A DNA stretch of 64,000 nt, from positions 62,001 to 126,000 of the forward strand of contig JAZUFZ010000048.1 in assembly GCA_045640985.1 (NCBI GenBank), in the 5' to 3' direction. The notes under the pieces were generated by a model. The model did no database searches. It was not told where the DNA came from and saw only the letters and a list, made by a program, of their open reading frames with translations. Of this stretch, positions 23,270-32,533 are shown one piece after another. This DNA comes from Colimorpha sp045640985 (GTDB lineage Bacteria > Bacteroidota > Bacteroidia > Bacteroidales > P3). How positions within the stretch are numbered: the first letter of the stretch is position 1; each line of letters starts with the position of its first letter. The position numbers and the translations under genes are program-made.

Positions 23270-24439
23270 ATGAAAATATTAGTCGTGCTGCTGACCTCTT
23301 TGCTGACAATTGGATGTACCCATCCTGATGTTGCAAAAACCTCATTAGAATCCACCCCAGAATTCCAGATTTCGGAATCTTCATCCTCCGCCGTGAGGTA
23401 TGTTGATTTCTCGGATGTGGCTGCTGCCACTATCGATGCCGTAGTACACATCAAGAATGAAATGACCAAAGTCACCCCTTTGTATGAATCCTTCTTCGGT
23501 TTTATTATCGAACGGGGAACACAGCAACAGGTTTTTACGGCTTTCGGTTCAGGAGTCATCATTTCTACTGACGGCTATATCATTACAAATAATCATGTTG
23601 TGCAAGATGCCGAGCGACTGACAGTTACCTTGAACGACCGTCGGGAACTTCCTGCCGTTCTGATTGGAAACGACCCCGCCACAGACCTTGCTATCATCAA
23701 GATTGAGGCAGAAGGTCTTACCGCAATTCCGTTCGGCAATTCCGATAATTCAAAGGTCGGAGAGCCCGTGTTGGCAATCGGCAATCCGTTCAATCTCACT
23801 TCCACCGTTACAGCCGGCATTATCAGCGCCAAGGCTCGCAATGTGGGCATTATAGAGAACGCCGGTCTTGAAAGTCCGATAGAGTCATTCATCCAGACCG
23901 ATGCTGCCGTAAACAGCGGTAATTCCGGCGGAGCGCTGGTCAATAGTCAAGGTCAGTTGATAGGCGTTATCGCTGCTATAGCATCCGGAGACGGTTATTA
24001 TACCGGTTACAGTTTTGCTATCCCGTCAAATCTTGCCGTGAAGGTCGCCAGCGATTTGAAGAAATACGGCTATGTGCAACGAGCCTATCTCGGCGTGAAC
24101 GTAGGGGAGGTACAGCAGGGCGTGCTGATAGAAAAGGTACTGCCCAACTGTGCAGCCCAGAAGGCTGGTTTGCAGCAAGGGGACATTCTCCAGTCGGTAA
24201 ACGGAACGACCATCCGCACCTATTCCGAGATGATGCAGGAAGTCGGGAAATATAATCCAGGAGACATCGTTTCGATACAGTATCTCCGCAACGGCCGCTT
24301 GTATTCCGCTGAAGTTACCCTTCTTAATTCGCAAGGAACGACTGCCGTTCTGACTCGTGAACAGATGAATGAAGCGCTCCGTCAGCAACAGCAACGCCAG
24401 AAACAGCAGAAAAAGGAGCGCTATTATATCCCATTTTGA
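23270..24439 (+). CDS. HtrA/DegQ-like trypsin-type serine protease lipoprotein
   Basis: This is a 389-residue envelope protease and chaperone. A lipobox (LLTIGC, Cys16) suggests membrane anchoring, which is unusual for DegP-type enzymes. The chymotrypsin-fold domain carries the triad H109 (NNHV), D139 (ATDLAII) and S219 (SGNSGGAL). One PDZ domain follows (about 272-355: LGVNVGEVQQGVLIEKVL...GLQQGDILQSVNG). The C terminus is Gln/Lys-rich. Only one PDZ is present, so it is closer to DegS-like size than to DegP. No TAnnTTTG box is evident just upstream. Confidence 0.93.
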   Translation: MKILVVLLTSLLTIGCTHPDVAKTSLESTPEFQISESSSSAVRYVDFSDVAAATIDAVVHIKNEMTKVTPLYESFFGFIIERGTQQQVFTAFGSGVIISTDGYIITNNHVVQDAERLTVTLNDRRELPAVLIGNDPATDLAIIKIEAEGLTAIPFGNSDNSKVGEPVLAIGNPFNLTSTVTAGIISAKARNVGIIENAGLESPIESFIQTDAAVNSGNSGGALVNSQGQLIGVIAAIASGDGYYTGYSFAIPSNLAVKVASDLKKYGYVQRAYLGVNVGEVQQGVLIEKVLPNCAAQKAGLQQGDILQSVNGTTIRTYSEMMQEVGKYNPGDIVSIQYLRNGRLYSAEVTLLNSQGTTAVLTREQMNEALRQQQQRQKQQKKERYYIPF

Positions 24440-24533
24440 TTCAATCAACGGCACGTTTAACCCTTAATTTGAATTTCTTAACCTGAAACCCGAGACTAAC
24501 ACAATTTCTGAACTTGATGCGAAAACCCGCATC

Positions 24534-25880
24534 ATGACCCGAACTCCAGTCAAACGGCTCGTTGTGCGGCTGGCAGTCCCTACCATCATTAGTATGCTGG
24601 TAACAGCCATATATAATGTGGTGGATACCATGTTCGTGGGGCATCTCAGTACCGAAGCCACCGCAGGGGTAGGAGTCTCGTTTGCCTATATGACCTTTAT
24701 TCAGGCGGTCGGTTTCTTTTTCGGTCACGGTTCAGGCAACCATATCTCCCGAGCTCTCGGGGCACGAAAATATGATAATGCCTCTGTCATGGCGGCCGTC
24801 GGGTTCATTACCCCGCTTGTCATCGGCTCCATTGCTGCCATACTGGGCCTGATATACCTCCAGCCACTCGCCCGTTTCCTCGGCGCCCCGGAAGCCGTAG
24901 TCCCATACGCCTGCGATTATCTGCGATATATCGTACTCGCCAGCCCTTTCATGATGTCCGCCCTCACGCTCAACAATCAGCTCCGTCTTCAGGGAAATGC
25001 CCGGTATGCCATGATCGGTATCGGCTCTGGTGCCGTCCTCAATATCTTTCTTGACTGGCTGTTCATCACGGTATTCAAGATGGGCGTGACGGGCGCCTCG
25101 GTGGCCACGGCTGTCAGCCAGTTCTACAGCTGGGTTCTTCTCCTAATGGGCACCCGTCGCAAAGGCACTATCCATATTCTCCTACGCAATTTCCGGCCCA
25201 GTTTCCGAATCTACTATGACATCTTCTGTGGCGGACTTCCCTCGCTATGCCGGCAGGCGTTCAACTGTATTTCTGCTGTCTGCCTCAACTATGCGGCCGC
25301 ACGCTATGCCGCCCCAGGAAGCGAAGCTTCAACTGTGGCCGCCTTTGCTGTAGTCACCCGAACCATGATGTTCGCCTTCTCCGTAGTGCTCGGCTTCGAT
25401 CAGGGATTCCAACCCGTCTGCGGATTCAACTATGGCGCCCACAAGTTCCATCGGGTACGGGAAGCCTATCTCTTCGCCATGTCCGTCACCACGGTCATTC
25501 TGCTCGTGGTTTCGGCGATGGGACTGATTTTTGCCCCGGAAATCATCCGGCTCTACCGTGACCAGGACCCCGAACTCATAGCCGTAGGGGCACGGGTCCT
25601 GCGCTGGCAATGTATTGCCTTTCCTCTGGTCGGAGTCTCCACCGCTACCAATATGCTTTTCCAGAATATCCGTATGCCGTTCAAATCCACGCTCCTCAGC
25701 ATCGGACGCCAGGGACTTTTCTTCCTGCCCGCGCTTTATATCCTGCCTATGTTTCTTGGGTTGCAGGGCGTAGAGATGACTCAGGCGGTGGCCGATCTCC
25801 TGACCTTTATGCTTTCGCTGCCGTATGCCGTTTGGATCACGCGGAAACTGAAAGCCGACGCTTTGAGTACAATGCAATAG
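24534..25880 (+). CDS. MATE family efflux transporter
   Basis: This is a 448-residue inner-membrane antiporter of the multidrug and toxin extrusion family, with twelve hydrophobic segments in two related halves. The N-terminal signature VVRLAVPTIISMLVTAIYNVVD leads into MFVGHLSTEATAGVGVSF. The second half begins near YYDIFCGGLPSLCRQAF. The ATG at 24534 is used. The frame is open back to 24468 without another ATG, and the upstream codons give a plausible but unproven extension. It exports cationic or drug-like substrates by H+ or Na+ exchange. It is followed by repeat copy 2. Confidence 0.92.
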   Translation: MTRTPVKRLVVRLAVPTIISMLVTAIYNVVDTMFVGHLSTEATAGVGVSFAYMTFIQAVGFFFGHGSGNHISRALGARKYDNASVMAAVGFITPLVIGSIAAILGLIYLQPLARFLGAPEAVVPYACDYLRYIVLASPFMMSALTLNNQLRLQGNARYAMIGIGSGAVLNIFLDWLFITVFKMGVTGASVATAVSQFYSWVLLLMGTRRKGTIHILLRNFRPSFRIYYDIFCGGLPSLCRQAFNCISAVCLNYAAARYAAPGSEASTVAAFAVVTRTMMFAFSVVLGFDQGFQPVCGFNYGAHKFHRVREAYLFAMSVTTVILLVVSAMGLIFAPEIIRLYRDQDPELIAVGARVLRWQCIAFPLVGVSTATNMLFQNIRMPFKSTLLSIGRQGLFFLPALYILPMFLGLQGVEMTQAVADLLTFMLSLPYAVWITRKLKADALSTMQ

Positions 25881-25950
25881 ATTTCTCCGCACAGTTCCGC
25901 CTTTATAAATCCAGCCATGCTAAACGCCTGAATCTGTGGGGTAAGTAGTG

Positions 25951-26069
25951 GGTAACTCCCTCTTATCTTCTTTTTATCTCCATATTAACTTCTTTTTATC
26001 TCCTTTCCTAAGAATAAGAGATAGAAAAAAGATAAACTGGAGATAAAAAGAAGATAGAAGGGAGTTACC
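25951..26069. repeat. 119-bp nested palindrome, copy 2
   Basis: Identical to copies 1 and 3 over element positions 14-86, but differs at 12-13 and over about 87-100. There it reads AACTGGAGATAAAAAGAAG, which restores better pairing with the left arm. The last unit GGAGTTACC is followed directly by ACGGAGTTGG, one more 11-bp-type unit. The 407-nt spacer 25881-26287 otherwise contains only the promoter at 26114 and a long leader. No gene is seen in it. Confidence 0.9.
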
Positions 26070-26113
26070 ACGGAGTTGGCATTGAGAATCGGAGGCATCA
26101 GTAATTAAAAAAA

Positions 26114-26145
26114 TTTGTTTGAATAAGAAAAAAATTGTATCTTTG
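26114..26145 (+). promoter_or_regulatory. Promoter with a long (~140 nt) leader before the 26288 gene
   Basis: TTTG at 26114-26117, 20-nt spacer, TATCTTTG at 26138-26145. The next start is at 26288, so the message has an untranslated leader of about 135 nt. Confidence 0.8.
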
Positions 26146-26287
26146 CAATTGCGAAATTATGGGTTTGTTGTTGCGATGCGCTTGCAACAGCGTGTGTTGC
26201 AGACGGTTCGCACAATGATGGGAATTGTGTGTAAGGTTGTATATACGCTATTCAGTAAAGAATGCATAATTAAATTATTATTGATAT

Positions 26288-26782
26288 ATGAAGAAATTTC
26301 TGTTTTTGCCGATCTTTTTGATGTGCCTCATGGGGGCAAAGGCTCAGTATGTCGGAGCCAATAGTGTTCAGTCGTCAAGGATTGTGTCGAGTTCGGACAA
26401 TTACTGGTTTGTAAGACCGGCTTTGTCTGTCGGCTATGACTTTACCGATCTTCAGGGACTGGTTCAGGTTACTGCGGGCAAGACCCTTTCTGCTCACTTC
26501 GACCTGGGGGCTACTGCTATGGTAAACGTGATGGACAATCTGACGAGTTACTTGTGCGGTACGCTGCGTGGATATACCAACTATCTGAACATGACAAGCC
26601 GTGCGTGGATTGAACTGATGGCTGGTGGAATGGTGTATGACGGCAACAGCAACGATATGGGATATTACCTTCGTATGGGGCTGGGCATGAGAGCCAACAA
26701 CTTTGAAGTGGGTATCTTCGGTGCTTATACCGGTGAGGTGGCTGCCGGAGTGACGTTCTCCTATACGTTCCCGATATTGTAA
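26288..26782 (+). CDS. Small exported beta-strand-rich protein, probably outer membrane
   Basis: This is a 164-residue protein I do not recognise. A signal peptide (MKKFLFLPIFLMCLMGAKAQ) is followed by alternating hydrophobic/polar strands ending in aromatic residues ('YWFVRPALSVGYDF', 'HFDLGATAMVNVM', 'YYLRMGLGMRANNFEVGIFG', 'AAGVTFSYTFPIL'). This pattern and the C-terminal hydrophobic strand fit a small eight-stranded outer-membrane beta-barrel. It has its own promoter with a long leader and is 56 nt upstream of leuS. Functional role unknown. Confidence 0.7.
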   Translation: MKKFLFLPIFLMCLMGAKAQYVGANSVQSSRIVSSSDNYWFVRPALSVGYDFTDLQGLVQVTAGKTLSAHFDLGATAMVNVMDNLTSYLCGTLRGYTNYLNMTSRAWIELMAGGMVYDGNSNDMGYYLRMGLGMRANNFEVGIFGAYTGEVAAGVTFSYTFPIL

Positions 26783-26838
26783 CAGGCAGCGTCTGTCCGG
26801 AAAAGAAAATCAAGTTTGCGAATAATTAAAAAAACATA

Positions 26839-29703
26839 ATGGAATATAACTTTAATGAAATAGAGCCGAAATGGCAGCAATACTGGCGTGACCATAAAAC
26901 TTACAGTACTGTGAACGGCGGTGAGCGTCCTCATTATTATGTGCTGGATATGTTCCCTTATCCTTCGGGAGCGGGACTTCATGTGGGTCATCCTCTGGGA
27001 TATATCGCCAGCGATATCTATGCCCGCTACAAGAGACTGAAGGGGTTCAATGTGCTGCATCCTATGGGTTACGACGCATACGGACTTCCGGCCGAACAAT
27101 ATGCTATCCAGACGGGACAGCATCCGGCTGTTACTACCGAAAAGAATATTGCCCGTTACCGGGAGCAGTTGGACAAAATCGGTTTCTGCTATGACTGGGA
27201 TCGTGAGGTGAGAACCTGTGACCCTAAATATTACAAGTGGACCCAGTGGACTTTCGTGCAGCTGTTCAACCACTACTATGACGAAGAACTGCAGAAGGCT
27301 CAGCCCATCAGCAGACTGGAGGCTCAGTTCGCCAACGGGGAAAGAATTACGCTCTGCGGCAAGGCCTGGGGTGAGATGAACTACAGAGAACAGCAGGAAG
27401 AGCTGATGAACTATCGTCTGGCTTATCTGGCCGATATTCCGGTGAACTGGTGCGCGGAACTTGGAACTGTTCTTGCCAATGATGAGGTGGTGAACGGTTT
27501 GAGTGTGAGAGGCGGTTATCCAGTAGAACGCCGACTGATGCGCCAGTGGAGTCTGAGAATCACGGCTTACGCCCAGAGACTTGTGGATGGGTTGGATCAG
27601 GTGGATTGGACTGATTCCCTGAAAGAAATACAACGCAACTGGATTGGTCGCAGTGAGGGCGCTGCCGTATGGTTTCCATTGGCCAAACAGCAGGACTGGA
27701 AAGATGTATATATGGGGGCGGGAGCACAGCCACTTGAAGATGAATGCTTTGAAATATTCACTACGAGAGCCGATACTATCTTCGGTGTGACATTTATGGT
27801 GCTGTGTCCGGAGCATGAGATGATTTCCCGCATTACGACTCCCGAACAGAAGTCCGAGGTTGAGGCTTACGTCACCTGGGCTAAGAACCGCAGCGAGAGG
27901 GAACGTCAGGCAGAGGTGAAAAAGGTGAGCGGCGTGTTCACTGGTGCGTATGCCATAAATCCGCTTACCAACGAAAAGATTCCTATCTGGGTGAGCGACT
28001 ATGTGTTGAGCGGTTACGGTACAGGAGCTATCATGGCTGTGCCGGCACACGACTCCAGAGATTTCGCCTTTGCAAAACATTTCAATCTTCCGATCCGTCA
28101 GGTCGTGTTGCCTGAAGGTATGAGTGAGTCTGAGATGACTGACCCCGCCACATGGACCGAGAGTATGGACAGCAAGCAGGGAACTTGCGTAAACAGCGGT
28201 TTCATTACAGGAATGAAGGTAAAGGACGGTATCCGTACCGTTATCAATAAACTGGATGAGATGGGTATCGGTCACAAGACGGTGAACTTCCGTCTGAGAG
28301 ATGCCATCTTCAGCCGTCAGCGCTATTGGGGTGAGCCGTTCCCCGTATATTACAAGGACGGCATCGCCTGTACGTTGCCGGAGGAGTGTCTGCCGCTCGA
28401 ACTTCCGGAGATCAAGGATTTCAAGCCAACGGCTACTGGTGAGCCACCGCTCGGACATGCTGAGAAATGGGCATGGGATGAGGTAAACCGTTGTGTGGTA
28501 GAGAAGAACAAAATCGACAACAAGACGGTTTTTCCGCTGGAGTTGAGTACTATGCCAGGGTTTGCAGGCAGCAGCGGATATTATCTGAGATATATGGATC
28601 CGACAAATGATGAGGCTTACTTCGGAAAAGATGCTGTGGATTACTGGCAGAATGTGGATTTATATATCGGTGGTGCAGAACACGGCACAGGTCACCTGAT
28701 TTACAGCCGCTTCTGGAACAAGTTTCTGTTTGATCTCGGACTTGCCTCGAAAGAAGAACCGTTCCAGAAACTGATTAACCAGGGTATGATCCAGGGACGC
28801 AGCAACTTTGTATATCGAAGCAAGGAAGATAACAATCTTTTCCTCTCGAAAAATATTGAAGGCCGTGCCGAAAAGACGGTTCCTATCCATGTTGATATCA
28901 ATATTGTAGAAAACGACGTGCTCGATATAGAAAAATTCCGACAGTGGAGACCCGAGTTTGCAGAGGCCCGTTTTGAACTTGAAGACGGGAAATATATCTG
29001 CGGTTGGGAAGTTGAAAAGATGAGCAAGTCGATGTATAATGTGCAGAATCCGGATGACCTCGTGGCACGCTACGGAGCCGACACGCTGCGTTTGTACGAA
29101 ATGTTCCTTGGTCCGATTGACCAGGCAAAACCATGGGATACGAATGGTATAGAAGGCGTATTCAGATTTATCAAGAAACTCTGGAGACTTTTTCATAACG
29201 AACAGGGCGAGTTTTGCGTGAGCGATGCTGAACCCACAAAAGAGGAACTCAAGATACTACACCAGACCATCAAGAAAATCAGCGAAGATGTGGAACGATT
29301 CTCGTTCAATACCAGCGTATCCACCTTTATGATATGCGTGAATGACCTTACGGCAGCAAAATGCAACAAACGTAGTATCATAGAGCCGTTGCTGATACTG
29401 ATGGCTCCATTTACGCCACATATCTGTGAGGAACTGTGGCACAAACTGGGGAACGAAACAAGTGTGACACTCGCACAATGGCCCGATTTTGATGCTTCGG
29501 TATTGGTGGAAAATACTTTCAATTACCCTGTAAGTTTCAACGGCAAAAGGCGTTATATGCTGGAACTTCCGTTGGACATCAAGCCCGAAGATGTGGAAAA
29601 AGCCGTAAGAGAAAACGAAAACAGCCAGAAATGGCTTGACGGTAAGAGTGTGAAGAAAGTGGTGTTCGTGCCCAAAAGAATCATTAATGTTGTAATCGGA
29701 TAA
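26839..29703 (+). CDS. leuS: Leucyl-tRNA synthetase
   Basis: This is a 954-residue class I aminoacyl-tRNA synthetase that charges tRNA-Leu. The HIGH motif is HVGH in PYPSGAGLHVGHPLGY near residue 45. The CP1 editing domain lies in the middle; its LAVPAHD-type loop reads AIMAVPAHDSRD. The KMSKS motif is VEKMSKSMYN near residue 730. The C-terminal anticodon-binding domain ends with KVVFVPKRIINVVIG. This is the longer Bacteroidota form of about 950 residues. nusB follows after 9 nt. Confidence 0.97.
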   Translation: MEYNFNEIEPKWQQYWRDHKTYSTVNGGERPHYYVLDMFPYPSGAGLHVGHPLGYIASDIYARYKRLKGFNVLHPMGYDAYGLPAEQYAIQTGQHPAVTTEKNIARYREQLDKIGFCYDWDREVRTCDPKYYKWTQWTFVQLFNHYYDEELQKAQPISRLEAQFANGERITLCGKAWGEMNYREQQEELMNYRLAYLADIPVNWCAELGTVLANDEVVNGLSVRGGYPVERRLMRQWSLRITAYAQRLVDGLDQVDWTDSLKEIQRNWIGRSEGAAVWFPLAKQQDWKDVYMGAGAQPLEDECFEIFTTRADTIFGVTFMVLCPEHEMISRITTPEQKSEVEAYVTWAKNRSERERQAEVKKVSGVFTGAYAINPLTNEKIPIWVSDYVLSGYGTGAIMAVPAHDSRDFAFAKHFNLPIRQVVLPEGMSESEMTDPATWTESMDSKQGTCVNSGFITGMKVKDGIRTVINKLDEMGIGHKTVNFRLRDAIFSRQRYWGEPFPVYYKDGIACTLPEECLPLELPEIKDFKPTATGEPPLGHAEKWAWDEVNRCVVEKNKIDNKTVFPLELSTMPGFAGSSGYYLRYMDPTNDEAYFGKDAVDYWQNVDLYIGGAEHGTGHLIYSRFWNKFLFDLGLASKEEPFQKLINQGMIQGRSNFVYRSKEDNNLFLSKNIEGRAEKTVPIHVDINIVENDVLDIEKFRQWRPEFAEARFELEDGKYICGWEVEKMSKSMYNVQNPDDLVARYGADTLRLYEMFLGPIDQAKPWDTNGIEGVFRFIKKLWRLFHNEQGEFCVSDAEPTKEELKILHQTIKKISEDVERFSFNTSVSTFMICVNDLTAAKCNKRSIIEPLLILMAPFTPHICEELWHKLGNETSVTLAQWPDFDASVLVENTFNYPVSFNGKRRYMLELPLDIKPEDVEKAVRENENSQKWLDGKSVKKVVFVPKRIINVVIG

Positions 29704-29712
29704 AAATAAAAT

Positions 29713-30702
29713 ATGTTAAGCAGACATTTTTTAAGATCAAAAGTACTGCAATCACTTTACGCTTGCGAATTTGGAAGTGCCAGCGATGTGCTTACTGCAG
29801 AAAAGAACTACAGCCATAATATCAATCGTTTGAATGATTTAGGACTCTTGCAGATTTCTTCATTGATACATCTGTGGGAAATGGCAGACGTGATGATAGA
29901 GGAAGGCCGCAATAAGTTTATCCCTACACAGGAAGAAAGGAATCCATCTACCCGGCTGGTAAGAAACGAGTTTCTGCGCCGTCTGGCAGACAATTACGAA
30001 CTCAAAAGCCAGATATCTAATGCGGAAATCACTTGGAACAACGAAGAAGAACTATTCCGCAAGAGTTTTACCAATCTGAGAAAGACCGAACTTTACAAAG
30101 AGTACATTGCAGGAGCGTCAGACAAGTCTCAGTCAGAAAAACATAATCTGTGGGAAGAAGACAAGGTTATGGCCATTAATCTGTTCAGATATCTCATGAA
30201 TGATGAAGGTCTTATCTCCTCGTTTGTGGAACGCAGCTTGTGGTGGGAAGACGATTTCTATCAGGTGGCACAGTATATTATGATGTTCCTGAAGACTCTT
30301 GATCAGGATAATTTCGATGAGGCTATGGTTTGGCCTAAAATCTTTGACATCCGCAATGAAAAGGATGTAGAAGATTACGAATTTTCACGGCAGTTATTGC
30401 TGATAACACTGCGTAACAGAAAGGAAAATGACGAACTGATCAAGAGTCATCTGAAAGGTTGGGAGTTTGATCGTGTATCTACTATGGATATTCTGATGAT
30501 AAACATGGCTATCACAGAACTCACCAATTGTCCCTCAATTCCTGAGAAGGTAACTATTGATGAATATATAGAGTTGTCCAAAGAGTACAGCAGCGAAAAA
30601 AGTAAACTCTTTATCAATGGTATTGTGGATAAATTGATACTTGAATTGCGTTCGGAAGGTAAAATCCGAAAAACAGGTCGTGGAATCATAGGAGAAGAAT
30701 AA
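29713..30702 (+). CDS. nusB: Transcription antitermination factor NusB (long Bacteroidota form)
   Basis: This is a 329-residue protein. The C-terminal third is the classical NusB fold (LLITLRNRKENDELIKSHLKGWEFDRVSTMDILMINMAITEL, then PEKVTIDEYIELSKEYSSEKSKLFINGIVDKL). It works with NusE in rRNA antitermination. The N-terminal half (MLSRHFLRSKVLQSLYACEF...) is the extended helical region seen in Bacteroidota homologues, which are about twice the length of E. coli NusB. It lies 9 nt after leuS and 2 nt before the DUF1573 gene, in an operon that continues to yajC. Confidence 0.92.
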   Translation: MLSRHFLRSKVLQSLYACEFGSASDVLTAEKNYSHNINRLNDLGLLQISSLIHLWEMADVMIEEGRNKFIPTQEERNPSTRLVRNEFLRRLADNYELKSQISNAEITWNNEEELFRKSFTNLRKTELYKEYIAGASDKSQSEKHNLWEEDKVMAINLFRYLMNDEGLISSFVERSLWWEDDFYQVAQYIMMFLKTLDQDNFDEAMVWPKIFDIRNEKDVEDYEFSRQLLLITLRNRKENDELIKSHLKGWEFDRVSTMDILMINMAITELTNCPSIPEKVTIDEYIELSKEYSSEKSKLFINGIVDKLILELRSEGKIRKTGRGIIGEE

Positions 30703-30704
30703 GG

Positions 30705-31148
30705 ATGAAGAAACTATTGTTGATATTGGGAATAGTCTGTCTTATGGGCTGTAACAATGCCTCCCGCAATGAAGCAATAGGGGTGGATTTGATACAAAAT
30801 CCCAACAGCGCTGAAGGTTATGATGAGACTGTCAAAATGCCAGTTATGACATTTGACTGCGACAAACATGACTTTGGACGACTCACAGCAGGCGAAAGTA
30901 TTACCTACAGTTTCCATTTTACCAATACTGGAAATGCAGACCTGGTGATAGGAAGCTGCACTTCTACCTGTGGATGTACGGTTGCCAGTTTTCCAAAAGA
31001 AAGAATAGTCCCTGGTGCTGAAGGCTATATAGCTGTATCGTTCCAGAGTGCCGGCAAAAGCGGCCAGCAATATCAGGAAGTTACTGTGGTTTCAAACGCA
31101 CAGCCCGCCCGTCAGAAACTCATAATATTAGCACAAGTGGGAATTTGA
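30705..31148 (+). CDS. DUF1573 lipoprotein
   Basis: This is a 147-residue lipoprotein (lipobox LMGC, Cys16) with a DUF1573 immunoglobulin-like domain. Typical features are FDCDKHDFGRLTAGESITYSF, FTNTGNADLVIGSCTSTCGC and YIAVSFQSAGKSGQQYQEVTV. The CTSTCGC cluster is conserved in the family. DUF1573 is found widely in Bacteroidota between nusB and yajC. Its function is unknown. It is located in the periplasm or at the membrane and starts 2 nt after the nusB stop. Confidence 0.9.
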   Translation: MKKLLLILGIVCLMGCNNASRNEAIGVDLIQNPNSAEGYDETVKMPVMTFDCDKHDFGRLTAGESITYSFHFTNTGNADLVIGSCTSTCGCTVASFPKERIVPGAEGYIAVSFQSAGKSGQQYQEVTVVSNAQPARQKLIILAQVGI

Positions 31149-31178
31149 AAGAATTAATAACTTAGAAAGAAAATAAAA

Positions 31179-31508
31179 ATGATTTTGAATTTTATTTTAT
31201 TGCAAGCACAGCCCCAGCAAGGTGGCGGAAACATGTTGTTATGGATGGTTATCATCATCGTTGTGATGTGGTTACTGATGATTCGTCCGCAACAGAAACA
31301 GGCAAAGAAAGAAGAAACTTTCCGTAAAGGTCTGAAGAAAGGCGATAGAGTTACTTTCAGCGGAGGCATCTATGGAAAAGTTCATGAAGTTGGTGAAACT
31401 ACCGTAGAAGTTGAAGTTGCTAACGGTGTTATTATGACCGTAGAGAAGAACTTCATCCAACCAGTAGCTGAAGCAAACACTCAGTCTGCCAATACTGAGA
31501 AAAAGTAA
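31179..31508 (+). CDS. yajC: Preprotein translocase accessory subunit YajC
   Basis: This is a 109-residue protein with one N-terminal membrane helix (MLLWMVIIIVVMWLLMIRPQQKQ) and a small cytosolic domain (FRKGLKKGDRVTFSGGIYGKVHEV...). It is the YajC partner of the SecDF complex. The RPQQKQ motif right after the helix is diagnostic. The nusB-DUF1573-yajC order is typical of Bacteroidota. A hairpin (31527-31558) follows. Confidence 0.95.
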   Translation: MILNFILLQAQPQQGGGNMLLWMVIIIVVMWLLMIRPQQKQAKKEETFRKGLKKGDRVTFSGGIYGKVHEVGETTVEVEVANGVIMTVEKNFIQPVAEANTQSANTEKK

Positions 31509-31526
31509 TCTGATCAGTATCTATAT

Positions 31527-31558
31527 CACACCTATATGGTATTCGCCGTATAGGTGTG
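31527..31558 (+). promoter_or_regulatory. 10-bp-stem hairpin after yajC
   Basis: CACACCTATA, a 12-nt loop, then its complement TATAGGTGTG. It lacks a T-run and ends 12 nt before the YbbR start, so it may attenuate or stabilise rather than terminate. Confidence 0.5.
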
Positions 31559-31570
31559 TCTGGTAACATC

Positions 31571-32533
31571 ATGACACAGCAGAACACTACAATCCGACAG
31601 CGTATTCGGCCGTACCGTACCATGTTCACCATACTAATCGTTACAGTACTGGTATGGTGTATATGGGTTATGTCAGAAACCCGTAGTTATGATGTTCCGG
31701 TAAAGATGCGGATAGAAGGGTTAGATACAGCACGGTATGTTGTTACGAATTACGATTCTATCATTAATATTGAGGTTCAATCAGACGGTTTTGTGGCCGC
31801 AAGTCTTCATTTTAAATTGAAACATAATGAGGTTCCCGTCTTTGTACAGAATGCAAAATCGACCAGTTATGGATATGCATTTGGAATATCAGATGTCGTG
31901 CCTGTCTTGAAAAAAGAACTGACTCTTCCTATACAGACCTCAGTCAGGGGAAGGCAGGATTCCCTTCGGATAACGCTGGAAGAACGTAGTAAAAAGCCTT
32001 TTATTCCGCAACTGCGCGATGTCCAGTTCTCATTTGCCAACCATTACGGCTTGAATGGAAATCCTATAATAATTCCTGATACAGTATGGTTGTACGGTAG
32101 CGAACAGTCTTTAGCGCGGATAGAAGCACTATACACATCACCTGCAGTAGTTACGGTTTCCGATACGACAGCAAGTTACGAATTGCCTCTTTCACCCGTG
32201 TGGGAGGAATATCTGGATGTGAGACCTTCTGTAGAGAAAATCTCCATATATGTTCCCGTCGGACAGTTTAGTGAGAAGACCTTCGAGATACCTTTGAAAC
32301 TGATACAGAAAGACACAAATGTGAATATCCGCATATATCCTGACCGAGTAAAGGTAAAGATGCTGGTAGAAAAAAACGATTACAGGCGATTATCGATAGA
32401 AGACCTTACAGCCGAGGTCCGTTATGAAAATCAGCACCAACCCCATCTGCAGGTTATTATGTCCCGATTCCCCGAATACGCCCGTGTTAAACAGATTGAC
32501 CCTCAAATAGTAGAATATGTCATCATCAAATAG
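31571..32533 (+). CDS. YbbR/CdaR-like membrane protein
   Basis: This is a 320-residue protein with one N-terminal membrane segment (MFTILIVTVLVWCIWVMS) and an exported part made of YbbR-type beta domains. These are seen in 'EIPLKLIQKDTNVNIRIYPDRVKVKMLV' and the earlier 'VPVKMRIEGLDTARYVV'. YbbR proteins (CdaR) regulate the diadenylate cyclase CdaA in Firmicutes; no cdaA is visible here. A GTG five codons upstream (31556) lies in the hairpin arm, so the ATG at 31571 is preferred. The 3' end overlaps coaE by 17 nt, the conserved Bacteroidota arrangement yajC-ybbR-coaE. Confidence 0.85.
   Translation: MTQQNTTIRQRIRPYRTMFTILIVTVLVWCIWVMSETRSYDVPVKMRIEGLDTARYVVTNYDSIINIEVQSDGFVAASLHFKLKHNEVPVFVQNAKSTSYGYAFGISDVVPVLKKELTLPIQTSVRGRQDSLRITLEERSKKPFIPQLRDVQFSFANHYGLNGNPIIIPDTVWLYGSEQSLARIEALYTSPAVVTVSDTTASYELPLSPVWEEYLDVRPSVEKISIYVPVGQFSEKTFEIPLKLIQKDTNVNIRIYPDRVKVKMLVEKNDYRRLSIEDLTAEVRYENQHQPHLQVIMSRFPEYARVKQIDPQIVEYVIIK

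Noticed and set aside
24468..24533. N-terminal extension of the MATE transporter
   Set aside because: The frame is open but contains no ATG or GTG with support. The first hydrophobic helix begins properly after the ATG at 24534.
26119..26364. 81-codon frame upstream of the small envelope gene
   Set aside because: It begins upstream of the -7 box of the real gene and overlaps its signal peptide in another frame.
26761..28458. 565-codon open frame on the minus strand
   Set aside because: It lies entirely antisense to leuS, reads as a shadow of its codon bias and shows no family motif or promoter.
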